NCBI GenBank assembly: GCA_023078685.1 | Contig: JALGAS010000005.1 | Coordinates: 4,092,001-4,156,000 of the forward strand | Direction: 5' to 3' | DNA from: Neopestalotiopsis rosae | Taxonomy: Eukaryota; Ascomycota; Sordariomycetes; Amphisphaeriales; Sporocadaceae | Length of the DNA stretch: 64,000 nt | Shown: piece after piece, positions 23,071-34,736 of the stretch | Numbering within the stretch: position 1 is the first letter of the stretch | Layout of the letters: each line of letters begins with the position of its first letter | Program-made: the position numbers and the translations under genes | Notes under the pieces: model-generated | Databases searched by the model: none | What the model saw: only the letters and a program-made list of their open reading frames with translations | Told to the model about the DNA's origin: nothing

Positions 23071-25035
23071 ATGACTTCCTGGCAGCAACTAGCAGAACAA
23101 CACCGTAACATCCAACGGGCAGCAATACCAAAGGCTTGGATCATTCCCGAGTCCAAGATACCGCAGCTCGTTGGCGCCAGAACCTCAAATGAGGGCTCTC
23201 TGATCACTCTGAAAGTCGTGCAGGAGTCCGGCTTGCTCTCGCCACGAGAATTGGAGATCACTGAAAAATACACTGCGTCGGACCTTGTCCAGAGAATAGC
23301 AACAGGCGAACTCTCGTCTGAAGATGTCACCGTCGCGTTCTGCAAGAGGGCGGCCGTTGCTCAACAATTAGTAAATAATTCCCTTTGTGTCATTCCAAGT
23401 TCAATATTAATCGGGCGAACAGACTTCCTGCTTGACAGAGATATTCTTCGAAGAAGCAATTGCGCGGGCCAAGGAGCTCGATGCACAGTTCAAGGCCACG
23501 AGCCAGACGACTGGGCCTTTTCATGGACTGCCAATTAGCATGAAGGTATGTAATTAGAATGCCAATTCTTCGCAGTCGCGAACATTCACACTAATCATCT
23601 TACGCAGGATTCCTTTCGGGTCAAGGGTCATCATTCGACCATGGGCTACGTGGCCAATGTCTCACGACCAGCAGCAGATGAAAACTCACCCTTGGTCGAC
23701 ATGCTACTAGAGGCTGGTGCAGTCCTATACTGCAAGACCAATATCCCTCAAACCATGATGGTATGTACACTACCTACAAATTTGATATTCCCCAGTTTTC
23801 ACTTTCTAAATTTATCGCGCACACAGACAGCAGACTCGGAGAACAACATCTTTGGCAGAACTCTGAATCCGAACAAGACCAGTCTGACCGCTGGAGGTTC
23901 TAGTGGTGGTGAAGGCGCTACTGTCGCTTTCAGAGCGTCTCCGCTGGGTGTCGGTACAGACATTGCAGGCTCTATTCGCATCCCTTCTCTCTGCTGCGGC
24001 GTTTATGGATTCAAACCAACCGGCGACCGTATTCCGTACGATGGGCAAGGTGATACTCCGTTTCCCGCAGCACACCTGCCTGGGACAATAGTGCCCTGTG
24101 CCGGCCCTCTGGCCAATTCCGTGCAAGATCTCGAATTTTTCATGAAGACGGTTATCAGCAAGCAGCCTTGGAAATATGACCACACTTCACTGAATATCGA
24201 TTGGAGGTCACTGAAGAGTCATATTCCCGGAAAGACTTTAACCATTGGAGTTCTTCCTGAGGATCCCGAGTATCCCCTCTCTCCCCCGGTGCAACGGTCC
24301 CTGGACGAGGCGTGTGCATCTCTCGCTGCGGCAGGACACAAGCTCGTCCACCTTCCAGCAGACAAGGCGTCGAGCGCCGGGCTCGCAGGCCGCCTCGCCT
24401 TCCAGTTCTACGCCCTCTCGCCCTCTGGCTTTGACTCGCGCGAGGAGATCATTGGAGAGCCGCAGGTCAACTCTGTAGCCAAAGGCGTGCATCCGTTTGC
24501 CCAGGCTGGCTTCCCCGTCGATCCAGCACTGGACCTGGAGAGCCGATTTTCCCAACTCAGCGGTGCGCGCGACGCCTTTGCCCAGGAGTGGCGAAAGATT
24601 TGGCGCGACAACAGCCTAGACGTGGTCATTGGTCCCGGTGCCAACACCACGGCGGTCCCTCATGATACCTATGGTGTCCCAGTGTACACCATGATCTGGA
24701 ATCTCCTCAACGTAAGCCATCTTTTAGCTCTTCACGATTGACTTTCATCTGACTTTGTCTTTGCAGTATCCAGCAGGTATCATCCCGTACGGAAAGTCGT
24801 CGAAAGATCTGGATCCTACACCTTTCAAGCCAACAGCTCCCTTTGAAGCAGAATGTGAGTTCTCATGTCTTCCTGCGAGCCACTGTCATGCTAACATCCT
24901 GAAGACGACCCGCAGGCATGGGACGGCGCACCATGCGCCATTCAGGTAGTGGCACCGACATACAGAGATGAAGAATGCCTGGAGGCGATGAGACTCATCG
25001 ACCAGACACTGCGGAAACGCAAGAGTCATCTTTAG
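23071..25035 (+). CDS. Amidase (acetamidase-like, amidase-signature family)
   Basis: Six exons: 23071-23370, 23423-23545, 23608-23760, 23827-24711, 24767-24854 and 24905-25035, all in phase, giving 559 aa, the usual length of fungal acetamidases. The Ser-cisSer-Lys triad is visible. The lysine is in LPISMKD, the glycine-serine signature is [10 protein letters not shown], and the nucleophile region is [12 protein letters not shown]. The enzyme hydrolyses carboxamides to acid and ammonia in the cytosol. Fungal relatives allow growth on acetamide or act on amide intermediates or fungicides. No signal peptide. Its context next to an MFS carrier and a regulator suggests import or export plus hydrolysis of an amide. 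Confidence 0.88.
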
Positions 25036-25428
25036 ATAGCGAATCTGCTCAGTACATAAGTTATCCATTCAAAAAGGACATTCTCAACGCAACCCGCTAC
25101 GACTAGTCATTTTCTGGAAAGCATGTAGTTGCCACTACCCGGCTTATATGCAAAACATATGTACTAGTAAAATTATTCACAGAGGTTTTATCCAGGCTTC
25201 TATCAGGTTGTCTAAGTAGTTGGACAGCGTCAACACCACAAATGATAGTTTCAAGTTTGCAAATGTGGACAGGACAAATGGGAAAATGGAAGGGCTTTTT
25301 TAACGATTTATTTTGTACGAAGATGATAAACACCGTTGATCAGAAATGAAGAAACTTTAAATTATTATATTGACTAACCCGCGTTCACCTCGATATCAGC
25401 ACCGAAATGGGTATTGATATTGCGCTTT
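25036..25428. other. Intergenic between convergent genes
   Basis: AT-rich 3' flanks of the amidase and SDR genes. Nothing recognisable. Confidence 0.4.
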
Positions 25429-26522
25429 TTAGCAGACTAAAAGATTTGACGATTAGCACAATGGTTTCAAGCCTCGTCAGACTGTAGGAAAATAGAAACT
25501 CACTTCCAATCACACCGTTAACTGGTATGTCGATCGAGGTTGTGTAGCTGGCCGCGTCACTTAGCAGGTAGACATAGGCACCGCCAAGCTCCTGGACCTC
25601 GGCCAGCCGAGGCATTCCTCCGTAGTACTTGAGCTGCTGCTCCCAGTCGGGTTGTTGAGGGACCCAGTAAGTCATGGCTGTCCTCACAAGACCAGGAGAC
25701 ACCGAGTTGACGCGGATGCCGTACTTTGCCCATTCCATGGCCAGCGTGTGTGTCATGTTGCGAACTCCAGCTTTGGATGCACCATAGGGGGCAGAAGGAA
25801 CACGCTGGAGAGAAAATCAATATCAGCTCACAATACACCTGTACATCTGAAATGAAAAGGATCGTACCTTGTTGGGTCTGTAGGAGGCCATCGAGGCAGT
25901 AAATACCACAGAGCCCTTGATATTCAGCTTGATAAAGGCTCTAGCAGCAGCACGAGCGGTGTAAAAGGCACCGAAAAGCTTTCAACCATAGTCAGTATGA
26001 TAATAAGATCGTCTCCGTCAGCGAGTGATTGATTAGATATCTCTTACGTTTACGGCGAACAAATTCTCAACATCCTCCTTGGTGAAATCGAGTGCAGCCT
26101 TGTGGTTTGTGCGTCCGGCGTTCACCACCATACCGTGAATGGCACCGGCTTGCTCGACTATTTGGTCCACGGCGGCCGTGATGCTTTCCTCTTGGGTGAC
26201 ATTGGCGGTGATGGCTGCGAGCTTGCCAGGGTACTTTTTCGAGATTTCGGCAAACTCCTCACCAGGCTCGGCAAGATCGATCGAGAAGACCTTCGCGGCC
26301 CCGTTGTCAAGACAGCACTCGGCAATTCCCAAGCCAATACCACGATTTGCGCCAGTCACTGGACGATATGTGTTAGTCAATATTTCTGATGATTGTGTCA
26401 TAGGGTGAAATGAAATGCATAGGTTGCTGACCTGCAATAATCTTGCCTGCAAGGGTCAAGCGTGTCTGTACTTGAGGCACTGCCGTGGCAGAGGCATCAG
26501 TTTGAGGAGCGACTGAACCCAT
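25429..26522 (-). CDS. Short-chain dehydrogenase/reductase (polyol/ketose type)
   Basis: Five exons on the minus strand, beginning MGSVAPQTDAS at 26522. The first intron ends in CGTCCAG, just before TGANRGIG (NAD(P)-binding glycine motif). Further exons give VNAGR, catalytic Ser in TASMAS and the YGASK active site. The final intron (donor GTGAGT) leads to a last exon of only a few codons, stopping at 25429. The length is about 285 aa. The overall pattern is that of fungal sorbose reductase, mannitol dehydrogenase and arabinitol dehydrogenase relatives. A cytosolic NADP(H) oxidoreductase on a sugar or polyol is likely. Divergent from the next SDR at 27190 across a region with a strong hairpin. 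Confidence 0.8.
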
Positions 26523-26895
26523 TTTGTCTATAGTATAAAGAGAACTTGGAAAAGAAAGTTTGTCTAAAATATAATATGTGATTGCGAATGCTTCAAGTGA
26601 GATTTCTTGAAATTTTTGAGAGAATTGTACGCCTTTTAAACAAGAATCTGCGTTATTTCAAGGAGGCAAGAGATCAGCTCGATCGTATATTTCAGCAGGT
26701 CTCATACGTATCTACAATAAGTCAGACATAAGACATGACATAGTGAGCCAACCAGGCCATCCAGTTCACAGCCTTGCGCGTTTGAAGCCATGTGAGTATA
26801 GTCAGTGAGTACTTGGGTACATACTACGCTAGAGACTTGCGGGGAATGACCAAAAAGCTCCATTCATGTCTCGCACTACATCACCAAGGTAAGTA

Positions 26896-26924
26896 TAGTC
26901 TGCCCTCGCTTCGAGGGCAGACTA
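26896..26924. repeat. Perfect hairpin in the divergent SDR promoter
   Basis: TAGTCTGCCCTCG followed by a 3-nt loop (CTT) and CGAGGGCAGACTA: a perfect 13-bp stem. It lies 374 bp upstream of the SDR at 26522 and 266 bp upstream of the SDR at 27190. It could be a dimeric regulator site or a small transposon relic. No second copy was noticed in the window. Confidence 0.6.
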
Positions 26925-27189
26925 GCTTGCGTCATGCGAGGTCATGTACCCCTCAGCCCTCGAAGCATAGCTCGGACCATACAGCCAGGATGTGCTCAAA
27001 GTCTTGCGACCGCCAAGACCAACCTACATGCTAGGGCTAGTTCGGTGCTTCGATGCTTGTTCTCGGTCAGGGCTGGTAGATCGTGAATTCCTCCCAATCA
27101 CTTCCACTCACCCAATCTAGATATATGTGCGCGCCATCTGTATGCTCGACGACTAACATTTGGCAACTCACTATAATCATTTCATAGCC

Positions 27190-28079
27190 ATGGCACCTCC
27201 CTGGAGAATACTAGCAGGAAAGACTGCCTGCGTGACTGGCGGCACCACAGGCATTGGCCGAGCCATTACCCTGGAATACCTTCGCCAGGGCTGTAATGTT
27301 GCTGTCAACCACTTGGGCCTCGACCGAGACGAGTCTTTGCGACGCAGTCTCATTCAGGAAGCCGATGCCCTCCGATCGGATGGGCCGAAAGGACTGGCCC
27401 CTGCAGGCCGGCTCATTGATATCGCCGGCGACATCACCGACCCGGCCAGCAGCGAGAATCTGGTCGGAGAAGCCGTGAAGCAATGGGGCCAGCTCGACAT
27501 TTTCGTGGCCAATGCCGGTATCTTCAAGCCGTGCTCTTTTCTACAGTACGTTTGAGTCCTGCTCGCTTGCAGCACATTCACGATACCTCCTCCTGACTAA
27601 CGTTTCTCACAATTAGGATCGAGAAAGACTTTTTCGACAAGTCCATCAACACTAATGTAAACGGAACTTTCTACTCCTTCCAAGCTGCAGCAAGACAGAT
27701 GGTCAAGCAAGGAAAAGGTGGCTCGATTATTGGAGTCTCATCCATTAGCGCGCTCGTAGGTGGCGGCTTACAAGTCCATTACACACCCACCAAGGCAGCA
27801 GTCTCCTCCATGATCCAGTCCATGGCCATTGCACTTGCAAAGGACAAGATTCGCTGCAATGCTTTGCTGCCCGGAACAATCCACACACAGTTGGCAGATG
27901 AGGATATGGCGAACGAGGAGAAGGTCAAATACCTGAAGCAACGTATTCCGATGGGCCGCGTGGGACGACCTGAAGATATGGCAGGTCCAGCTGTGTTCTT
28001 GGCCTCTGAAGATCTCAGTGGCTACATGACAGGTTCACAACTGTTGGCAGATGGAGGCATGTTTGTTCATCTACAATAA
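27190..28079 (+). CDS. SDR resembling fungal L-rhamnose 1-dehydrogenase
   Basis: Two exons (27190-27545, 27617-28079), a 71-nt intron, 272 aa. I chose the ATG at 27190; the open frame extends upstream only through non-coding sequence. Motifs: TGGTTGIG (cofactor), VANAGIF, GGSIIGVSSISALVGG (catalytic Ser), YTPTKAA (Tyr/Lys), CNALLPGTI and a C-terminal GGMFVHLQ. This combination, with the LVGG and YTPTK blocks, matches what I recall of the L-rhamnose 1-dehydrogenases of yeasts and fungi, which oxidise L-rhamnose to its gamma-lactone in the non-phosphorylated pathway. The substrate could be another 6-deoxy or aldose sugar. A sugar transporter follows directly. Confidence 0.78.
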
Positions 28080-28943
28080 ATATTCAAAATAGAAATTCAC
28101 GCAATGATAGACGTGTTGTACATATTGAATTATCATCATTGAAACATGTCCTATTCCTGACTGAAGCTACCCCAAGACTACTATGCATTTCGCTGCACAT
28201 TTGTTCATGTCAACCTAGCAAGACGATTGATGTTTGAGGATGACATAGGGCCTTTCCGTAGCTGAATTGAAGCGATTTCTGTTACCTATTTCTTACGATT
28301 CTGATCGTGTGATCATGATCATGTTAGCTGAGAGATTACGTATCAAGAGGCTCTATTGTCGACGAGGATTATCCTAATCCCTACAGGGATACAAGTTTAC
28401 CAGCGCCTCAAATTCCCCAGACTACACCAATTAGAGTTTACATGTCATCTCGCATCGAGGGACCATCCCCTGAGTCTCAGTCTAGTGCGCATGGCCCACC
28501 TTGGCGAGACATTAGAGGTATTTCGAGAGAATCCCCATGGGGTGACTGCCGGGCATTGCCGGTTGGGCGGGGAAAAAGTTGTGTAAGACCATTACAAAAA
28601 AGCATTGTAACTCTTTTTTTGCTGCAAGCTAGCATGCCATGATTCAAGTAATCTGGGGAAATTAAGGCTAGCATCCTGGCTCGTATGATGCCACTGGAGT
28701 GAGCTGAATTCGCTCCCAGAAACTCGTGCCACCACCTGTACCCCATGCGAACGGACATGCCAGTTGTTTACTGGCCAGGGGCGAGCGCGCGATACGATAA
28801 GGCGGTGGCCGGGGGACAACCAAACAAGGACATATATGACCTGATGATTCGTCTCACCTCATCTCCTTTTCCTGAGTCTCGACAGTCACCTCTCTTGACG
28901 GCCACCTTTACTCTTTGATCGAACATAGCAAATTTTCATCAAG
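28080..28943. other. Intergenic upstream of the sugar transporter
   Basis: 864 bp. The last 100 bp are pyrimidine-rich (CTCACCTCATCTCC and similar), typical of strongly expressed fungal promoters and leaders. GATCGTGTGATCATGATCATG near 28303 is partly palindromic. No gene. Confidence 0.4.
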
Positions 28944-30803
28944 ATGTTTGACATCAACCAGCGGCACCGATGGATGGTTGCCGGCTTCCTTCAGAAGCGC
29001 AAGCTTCTCATTGCCATCAACTGCCTTGCGGGCATGTCGATTTTCTTCTTCGGTATGATGACCCCCTTTTCGTAAGACTTTGCTATTGTATAAACACTAA
29101 TTCTCTCTTTCCAGGTTACGATCAAGGCATGATGGGCGGCGTCAATAACGCGAGAGACTACGTCGACATCATGAAATTCGGATACTTTCAAGAAGATGGC
29201 ACCGCTGTAGTAACCGATGCGTTGCTGCAGGGTGGTATCATGTCTGTCTATTACCTCGGTACACTCATCGGCTGCTTGCTGGGTGGCTGGTTCGGCGATC
29301 GTTTTGGCAGAATCAACGCAGTGGCACTTGGTGCTCTGTGGGGCACCATTGGTGCTGCCCTGCAATGCTCTGCCATGAACTCGGACTGGATGATCTGCTC
29401 GCGCCTTGTCAATGGAATTGGCACTGGCATCTTGAACGCCATTGTCCCCGCTTGGGCCTCTGAGCTTGCGGACCACAAGTCTCGAGGCACCTTCATTGCC
29501 ATGGAGTTCACTCTGAACATCTTTGGCGTTGTTGTGGCATACTGGCTGGGCTACGGAGTCAGTTTCATCGACAACGGTAACTCACCAATTCGATGGAGAT
29601 TCCCGATTGCTTTCCAGATCATTCCCCTTCTGTTCCTGTTTTTCACCTGCTGGGCTTTCCCGGAATCTCCCCGTTGGTTGAGCCGAGTCGGACGCAACGA
29701 GGAGGCGCTCTACATTCTTCAGCGTCTACGAGGAGACGATAGTGAGGAGGCTCAGAAAGAACTGGACGAGATTCGCCAGGTCGTTGAACTTGAGCGGTCC
29801 TCGAAGGGCACTTCATACTGGCAAATGCTTTCGGCATCAAGTCGGGACAGCTACACACTGGCCGCCGGGTGCAGCTGGTTATTTGGCTCCAAATTATGCA
29901 GTGCTGGACAGGTATCGCCGGAATCACCATGTATGGCCCAAGTAAGTCACGAACCACCAAGATCTCTCACTCGTGAAAATGATACTGACTGATTTTCCCG
30001 CAGCAATCTTTGCCATCGCTGGCTTCGGACCCGACAAAGCGCAATGGATTTCTGGTCTCAACAACATTTTCTACATGTTCGCTACTCTCATCTGCGTCTT
30101 CACCATTGATCGCATCGGTCGTCGTTGGACCTTGTATTGGGGATCCGTGGGTCAGGGTATCGCCATGTTCCTCGTGGGAGGCCTATCTCGTGGAGGTCTG
30201 GACGCTACCGCGTCAGGTCACACCGCGTCAGCCACCAGCTTTGGTGCCGCTGCAGCCGCCATGGTTTTCATCTATACTTTTGTCTTTGGCGCCACGTGGT
30301 TGACCGTGCCCTGGCTGTATCCCGCAGAGATTTTCCCGCTCCAGGTTCGTGCCAAGGGTAACGCTTGGGGCGTTGTGGGCTGGAGTATTGGAAATGGGTA
30401 GGTCCCTTACTAAACCGTGCAATGACGCTGTGCTGACCATGGTTTCAAGAACGCTCACCCTCGTCCTTCCCTACATTGTGGAGGCCATCAACGAAAAGGT
30501 CATGTACATTTTCGGCATAGTCAACATTATCAGCATCCCCATTGGTAAGTGATCTGCCTAGATGATGTTTTGGTCAGACACTAATTCCCTCTAGTTTGGG
30601 CACTCTACCCCGAGTCCAACCAGCGAACTCTCGAGGAAATGGACCTCTTGTTCGCGGCCGAATCCCCATGGTCATGGGCCGCGGAGAAGAAGTTCCGTGA
30701 GCTCAAGGATGAGAACGCCCATGCTCGTGGCTTCGTTAGCGAGGACAACAAGATGGACGCTGTGCATGTCGAGGGTGGCAAGGGCATGATTGAGAAAGTG
30801 TAA
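28944..30803 (+). CDS. MFS sugar transporter with an apparent frameshift
   Basis: Start ATG at 28944 (MFDINQRHRW), intron after FFF, then GYDQGMMGG of helix 1. GDRFGR and PESPRWL are classic sugar-porter signatures, as are DRIGRR and PAEIFPLQVRAKG in the second half. Three further introns have good GT-AG borders. The C-terminus, ending GKGMIEKV, follows PESNQRTLEEMD, a family hallmark. The intact product would be about 535 aa with 12 helices in the plasma membrane. Near 29828 the reading frame changes inside an exon. Before it the frame reads SSKGTSYWQML, and after it FGIKSGQLHTGRR continues in another frame without an intron signal. One T appears to be missing from the run at 29829-29831. 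This is either a real null allele or a sequencing error. Confidence 0.8.
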
Positions 30804-31304
30804 AGGGGGGCCTAAGTGAGCTAGTATGGTTCTTGACATTGGTCCGGGTACACCTATGGGACTTGACACGGCCATACTGGCAGATTGTAGATATTTGGCG
30901 ACAACATATTCTGACAAGCCACTTTCGCCTAATTCAAATTTTTCGCTCAGTTCCGAATCTAGTCCCAATGTGTCATGAAGTATAGTGCATAAAGATACAA
31001 GTTAGAATCCATGATTATGCAGATCGTTGCATATGAAGTGCCAGTTATTATCTGATCAACCAATGATGCTGTTGAATTGTCGTAAAAGCATAATTTGGAT
31101 AGACTAAGACCGCTCATAACGTCTTGGAGGGCCTTTTCTCTATTCAACTTGTTGAGAGTAGATATGAGACTACGACAAGTATGTAGATCCTCCTGGCAAT
31201 GCTTTGCTGTTGAAGCTTAGCTATTCTTTCTAGAGAGCATCATGAAGAGAGGGTCATGTTGATAGCGTGGAATATTAATATATTTGAAGCGAGTATCGAG
31301 TACA
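30804..31304. other. Intergenic between convergent genes
   Basis: 3' flanks of the sugar transporter and the aldo-keto reductase. No gene seen. Confidence 0.4.
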
Positions 31305-32458
31305 CTACTGCGTCTTTCCCTCAACGGTACCCTCGATACCCTCGAGGTCGCTGTACAGTCTCCAGCGGTAGTCCAAGCTGGGATCGTTGAATCTCGCCTT
31401 GATGTCCAATTCTGCAATCTTTGCCATATCTCCAGCCTCCAACTTGAAGTCGGCCTCGACGTTCTCCTTGATCTGCCAGTCAATTGTACTCTTGGGGATG
31501 ACCGAGCGTCCGCTGTTGACGCCCCACGCCAACACGACCTGCACTGCACTTTTACCATACTTTGCTGCAATCTCCTTCAACACGGGTTGGTCAATGACCT
31601 TCATCATGTGAGAGACTTCCTTGCTCCAGCCCGTCGTTCTGTAAAAGTCGTTCATGTTACCGAGCGGGCTGAACTGGACGACGTGGATACCCTTGGCCTT
31701 GAGCCATTCGTTGAAGGCTTTTTGTTGAAGGTATGGGTGCACCTCCATTTGATGTACGGCAGGAGTCTGAAAATCATATGTAAGTGTTTGCTGAATACTA
31801 TCTTTTCTTCCTCCTCCTCCTGAAGACTTACCACACCAGTCTCAGCAATGAGTGTCTCAATCTCTCCCTTGCTGAAATTTGACACACCGATCGCCTTGAC
31901 CTTTCCACCCTTGACGAGCTCTTGCATGGCTCTCCAAGTGTCCACGAAGTTGGTCTCGCCGTGAATCATCTTTCCATCGGCATCTCTGGGAAAGCGGTCC
32001 TCGCCGCGCTTGAAGGTGCAAGGATAGTGCATCAGCAAGAGATCGACATAGGGTGTGTTCAAGTCCCGGAGAGAGTCTTCCAGGGCGCTCTCAACGTCGT
32101 CGGGGTGGTAGTTGTTACACCAAAGCTTGGTTCCCAGGAAGATCTCCTCTCGAGGAATACCACTGGCCTTGATGCCCTTGCCCACTTGCTCTTCCACATT
32201 GTATACTCGGGCTGTATCGATGAGCCTCAGACCTGCTTTCAGGGCTCTGCTCACGGCGTCTTCTTGCGCATCAGGGTCCTGAAAGGTACCAAAGCCAATG
32301 ACCGGGATCTGGTCGCCAGTGTTCAATGTGTATCGGGTAGATTGTGTTTGAATGCAGCGGGCAAAGCGAGCCCCTATGGTTTGTGGGTTGATTGTGGTTG
32401 ACTTCAGCGATGGCAGGCCACGCAGCTGAGCTGCACCTCTGCGCATAAACGAGGCCAT
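31305..32458 (-). CDS. Aldo-keto reductase
   Basis: Two exons (32458-31832, 31766-31305) with a 65-nt phase-0 intron, 362 aa. The AKR tetrad is visible: Asp and Tyr in DTARVYNVE, Lys in GTKLW, His in LLLMHYP. IGVSNFSKGEIE and the cofactor loop VIPKSTIDWQ are family signatures. An N-terminal extension of about 42 residues, rich in Arg/Ser/Thr and without acidic residues (MASFMRRGAAQLRG), looks like a mitochondrial presequence, unusual for this family. The likely role is NADPH-dependent reduction of an aldehyde or ketose. In a rhamnose- or fucose-type route it could act on lactaldehyde, which is inference. Confidence 0.87.
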
Positions 32459-33330
32459 GTCTACCTACTGTCAAAGCTGATTGACGGCTTTCTATGATGA
32501 TGATGAAGAAAGAAAGAAGGAGTGTCTTGGAATGATCGTACAAGTTGAAAGAGGATTATACGGCGCAAGACTGAAGCTCAAAGTGAATTGTAGAAAGGGC
32601 AGGTATATCTGCGTCGCGCATCAAATTATCAATGGCACCCAGAACATGTGCTTCCGCGACCGGTACAGGCCCCTAAGCTTTGGTGGTTGGAAGGCCCCAT
32701 GTTTGCTCGGATCAAGCACGCTAAGGACTCCGCATTGCATTACATTAGTGATCTGCAATGGCGGATTGATGATGGCGGGGTTAGCGAGATGCCCGTCAGC
32801 ATCCCTCGAAGCGAGAACAGAGTTGAGACTGAAATCGCTTGTAACAACGACAACGACTGCTTCTCGGAGGACGCGTCGTCACTAGCCTGGCTTAGAGGAA
32901 GCCAATTTACCCCAGACTTGTGCCCATCACGAGTGGTGTCAGACAAGATGTATATCCAGCCAGCCACAGTATAGGCGTCTCCGTGATCGTGGGATTTCGC
33001 TTCGCGGGCAACAGCAAGTCGCGAAACCTGTCATGCGATAGGAAATTCAAGTTACAAGCGCGTCACAAAACAGCGATGAGAATAAGAAACACAGGTTTAC
33101 ATGGTGTTCGGAGTTTTTCGAGACTGTCAAGGTCAGCGGTGACAATTCCTGACTAAGTCACCAAGGTAGGTCTCAAGTAGACTCCATAGGTTGAGTAAAA
33201 ATTGGACTATTTTGGTAGACTTGTAATACGATGCAAATATAGTCACTAGGCAAGCAGTTGATTTCTTCGAGGATCTATTTGTCGCCTGCTATTTACTTTG
33301 ATAAAGATATCTTGACATTCGATATTCATT
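32459..33330. other. Intergenic, no gene seen
   Basis: Promoter of the aldo-keto reductase and 3' flank of the aldolase. Open frames at 32481-32974 have no family resemblance or splice support. Confidence 0.4.
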
Positions 33331-34260
33331 TTATGCTTTGCCAGACGACCCACAGATATCCATCCACTCTATGGTTTGATTGATAACTTTGTCCACACCC
33401 TGCTCAATCAAGGCCGTGTGGGACATGTTAGACACTTCTGAGCGAAGGTGTGTGTAGTAGTCGTCAAGGACCAGCCGGTTAACGTTGATCTTCGAAACAC
33501 CAGCAGCTATGCATTGAGACATGGTCTCGGGGCTAAAGCCGTTGGTTCCGTGCAATACCAGGCGGACTCTGCCTCCGACCTGGCTCTTGATGTTCGAGAA
33601 CCTGTATGAAATAGTCAGCTTTGATATACTCGGCGTCCCAATGAGTTCTCCTACTGACCTAGCATAGTCGAGGTCTGGTCCCTGAGGGCCGTATTCGCCA
33701 TGAACATTGCCAAAAGCCGGAGCTAAAGCGTCCACACCCGTCTTGATAAAGTCGTCGACCTCTTCAGGTGTCGTTTTGCTGGCTTCCAAACCGGCAGTGT
33801 CCATGACACCGTCCTCGCCGCCCTCAATACGCCCGGGCTCGGCCTCGGTGGCGATTTGGCGATCGTGACAATATTGCACCCATCGTGCAGTTTTCTCCAG
33901 GTTTTCTTCCTTCTCGTAGTGGGACATATCTACCATAATGCTGTCAAATGGCAGTTCGTCGGCCGCCCTCTTAATCACCTTTTCATCCTGCGCATGGTCT
34001 AGATGAATGGCAATGGGCACAGATGCCCGTTTCGCTGCATCGGCAGCCGTACGAACCAATAGCCCATCTGAAAAGGTGATTGCCCAGGGGAAAAACTGGA
34101 TGATGATGGGTGACTTTGCTTTTTCCGCTGCGCGCACGAAACCCAAAATATGTTCGATGTTGTATGCTATGGCAGCAATGACACCGTATTCGCCCTTTTC
34201 AGCAGCCTCCAAAATTTGGATTGTTTTGTTGCTCTTTTTCCAGTCGTTTGATTCAGCCAT
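33331..34260 (-). CDS. Class II (zinc) ketose-bisphosphate aldolase family
   Basis: The start at 34260 reads MAESNDWKK. A 57-nt in-frame intron (33603-33659, donor GTCAGT, acceptor CATACAG) is likely and gives 290 aa; retained it gives 309 aa. Zinc-binding histidines are in HLDHAQD, GNVHGEYG and VLHGTNG, and the glycine loop with NVN (SKINVN) matches fructose/tagatose-bisphosphate aldolases. The sequence diverges from the housekeeping glycolytic enzyme (for example EAEPGRIEGGEDG). It therefore probably serves a dedicated catabolic route, cleaving a ketose phosphate or a related aldol. It is in a cytosolic sugar-gene neighbourhood, divergent from the lactonase gene at 34737. Confidence 0.85.
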   Translation of the reverse strand: MAESNDWKKSNKTIQILEAAEKGEYGVIAAIAYNIEHILGFVRAAEKAKSPIIIQFFPWAITFSDGLLVRTAADAAKRASVPIAIHLDHAQDEKVIKRAADELPFDSIMVDMSHYEKEENLEKTARWVQYCHDRQIATEAEPGRIEGGEDGVMDTAGLEASKTTPEEVDDFIKTGVDALAPAFGNVHGEYGPQGPDLDYARSVGELIGTPSISKLTISYRFSNIKSQVGGRVRLVLHGTNGFSPETMSQCIAAGVSKINVNRLVLDDYYTHLRSEVSNMSHTALIEQGVDKVINQTIEWMDICGSSGKA

Positions 34261-34736
34261 CTTGTTGGATTGTGCTTATTGCTAAGAGACGAGTCGAGTA
34301 CAGTCTTTTTCAAATTGCCTCGCAAGCCATTGGTGTTTTTAAATGGGGATAAATGCAATGATGTAGATAGGTCATTAACCCATCGTAGTATCAAAACTCG
34401 CATCGGTAAGAACAAGCACTATCTACCTGAGAATACACACAAATTCCTCTCGAATCGAGCAATAGACACTGACCAATGACACTTGCAGCACCGCTGGTCG
34501 TGGTGGAGGGCGAGACCCGCAAGCGGGCCGAACCCCGCGTGAACTCAAATCTGGAGGAATATGCCTCGCAACGAGGGCACCGTTTGCCTCAATGAGCCCT
34601 AGTTGCCAGTGTGTACAAATTGTGCAAGATTGGTGACAGTGGACGTGTGATTGGAGCAGCGGATCAAGATACGAAAGGCGCTCACTTGGTAGACTCGCTT
34701 TTCTCAACATTCCAAGTCTTCGTATTCGCAATCGAC
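34261..34736. other. Divergent promoter of aldolase and lactonase genes
   Basis: 476 bp between the two start codons. An arrangement consistent with co-regulation. No convincing motif identified. Confidence 0.4.
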
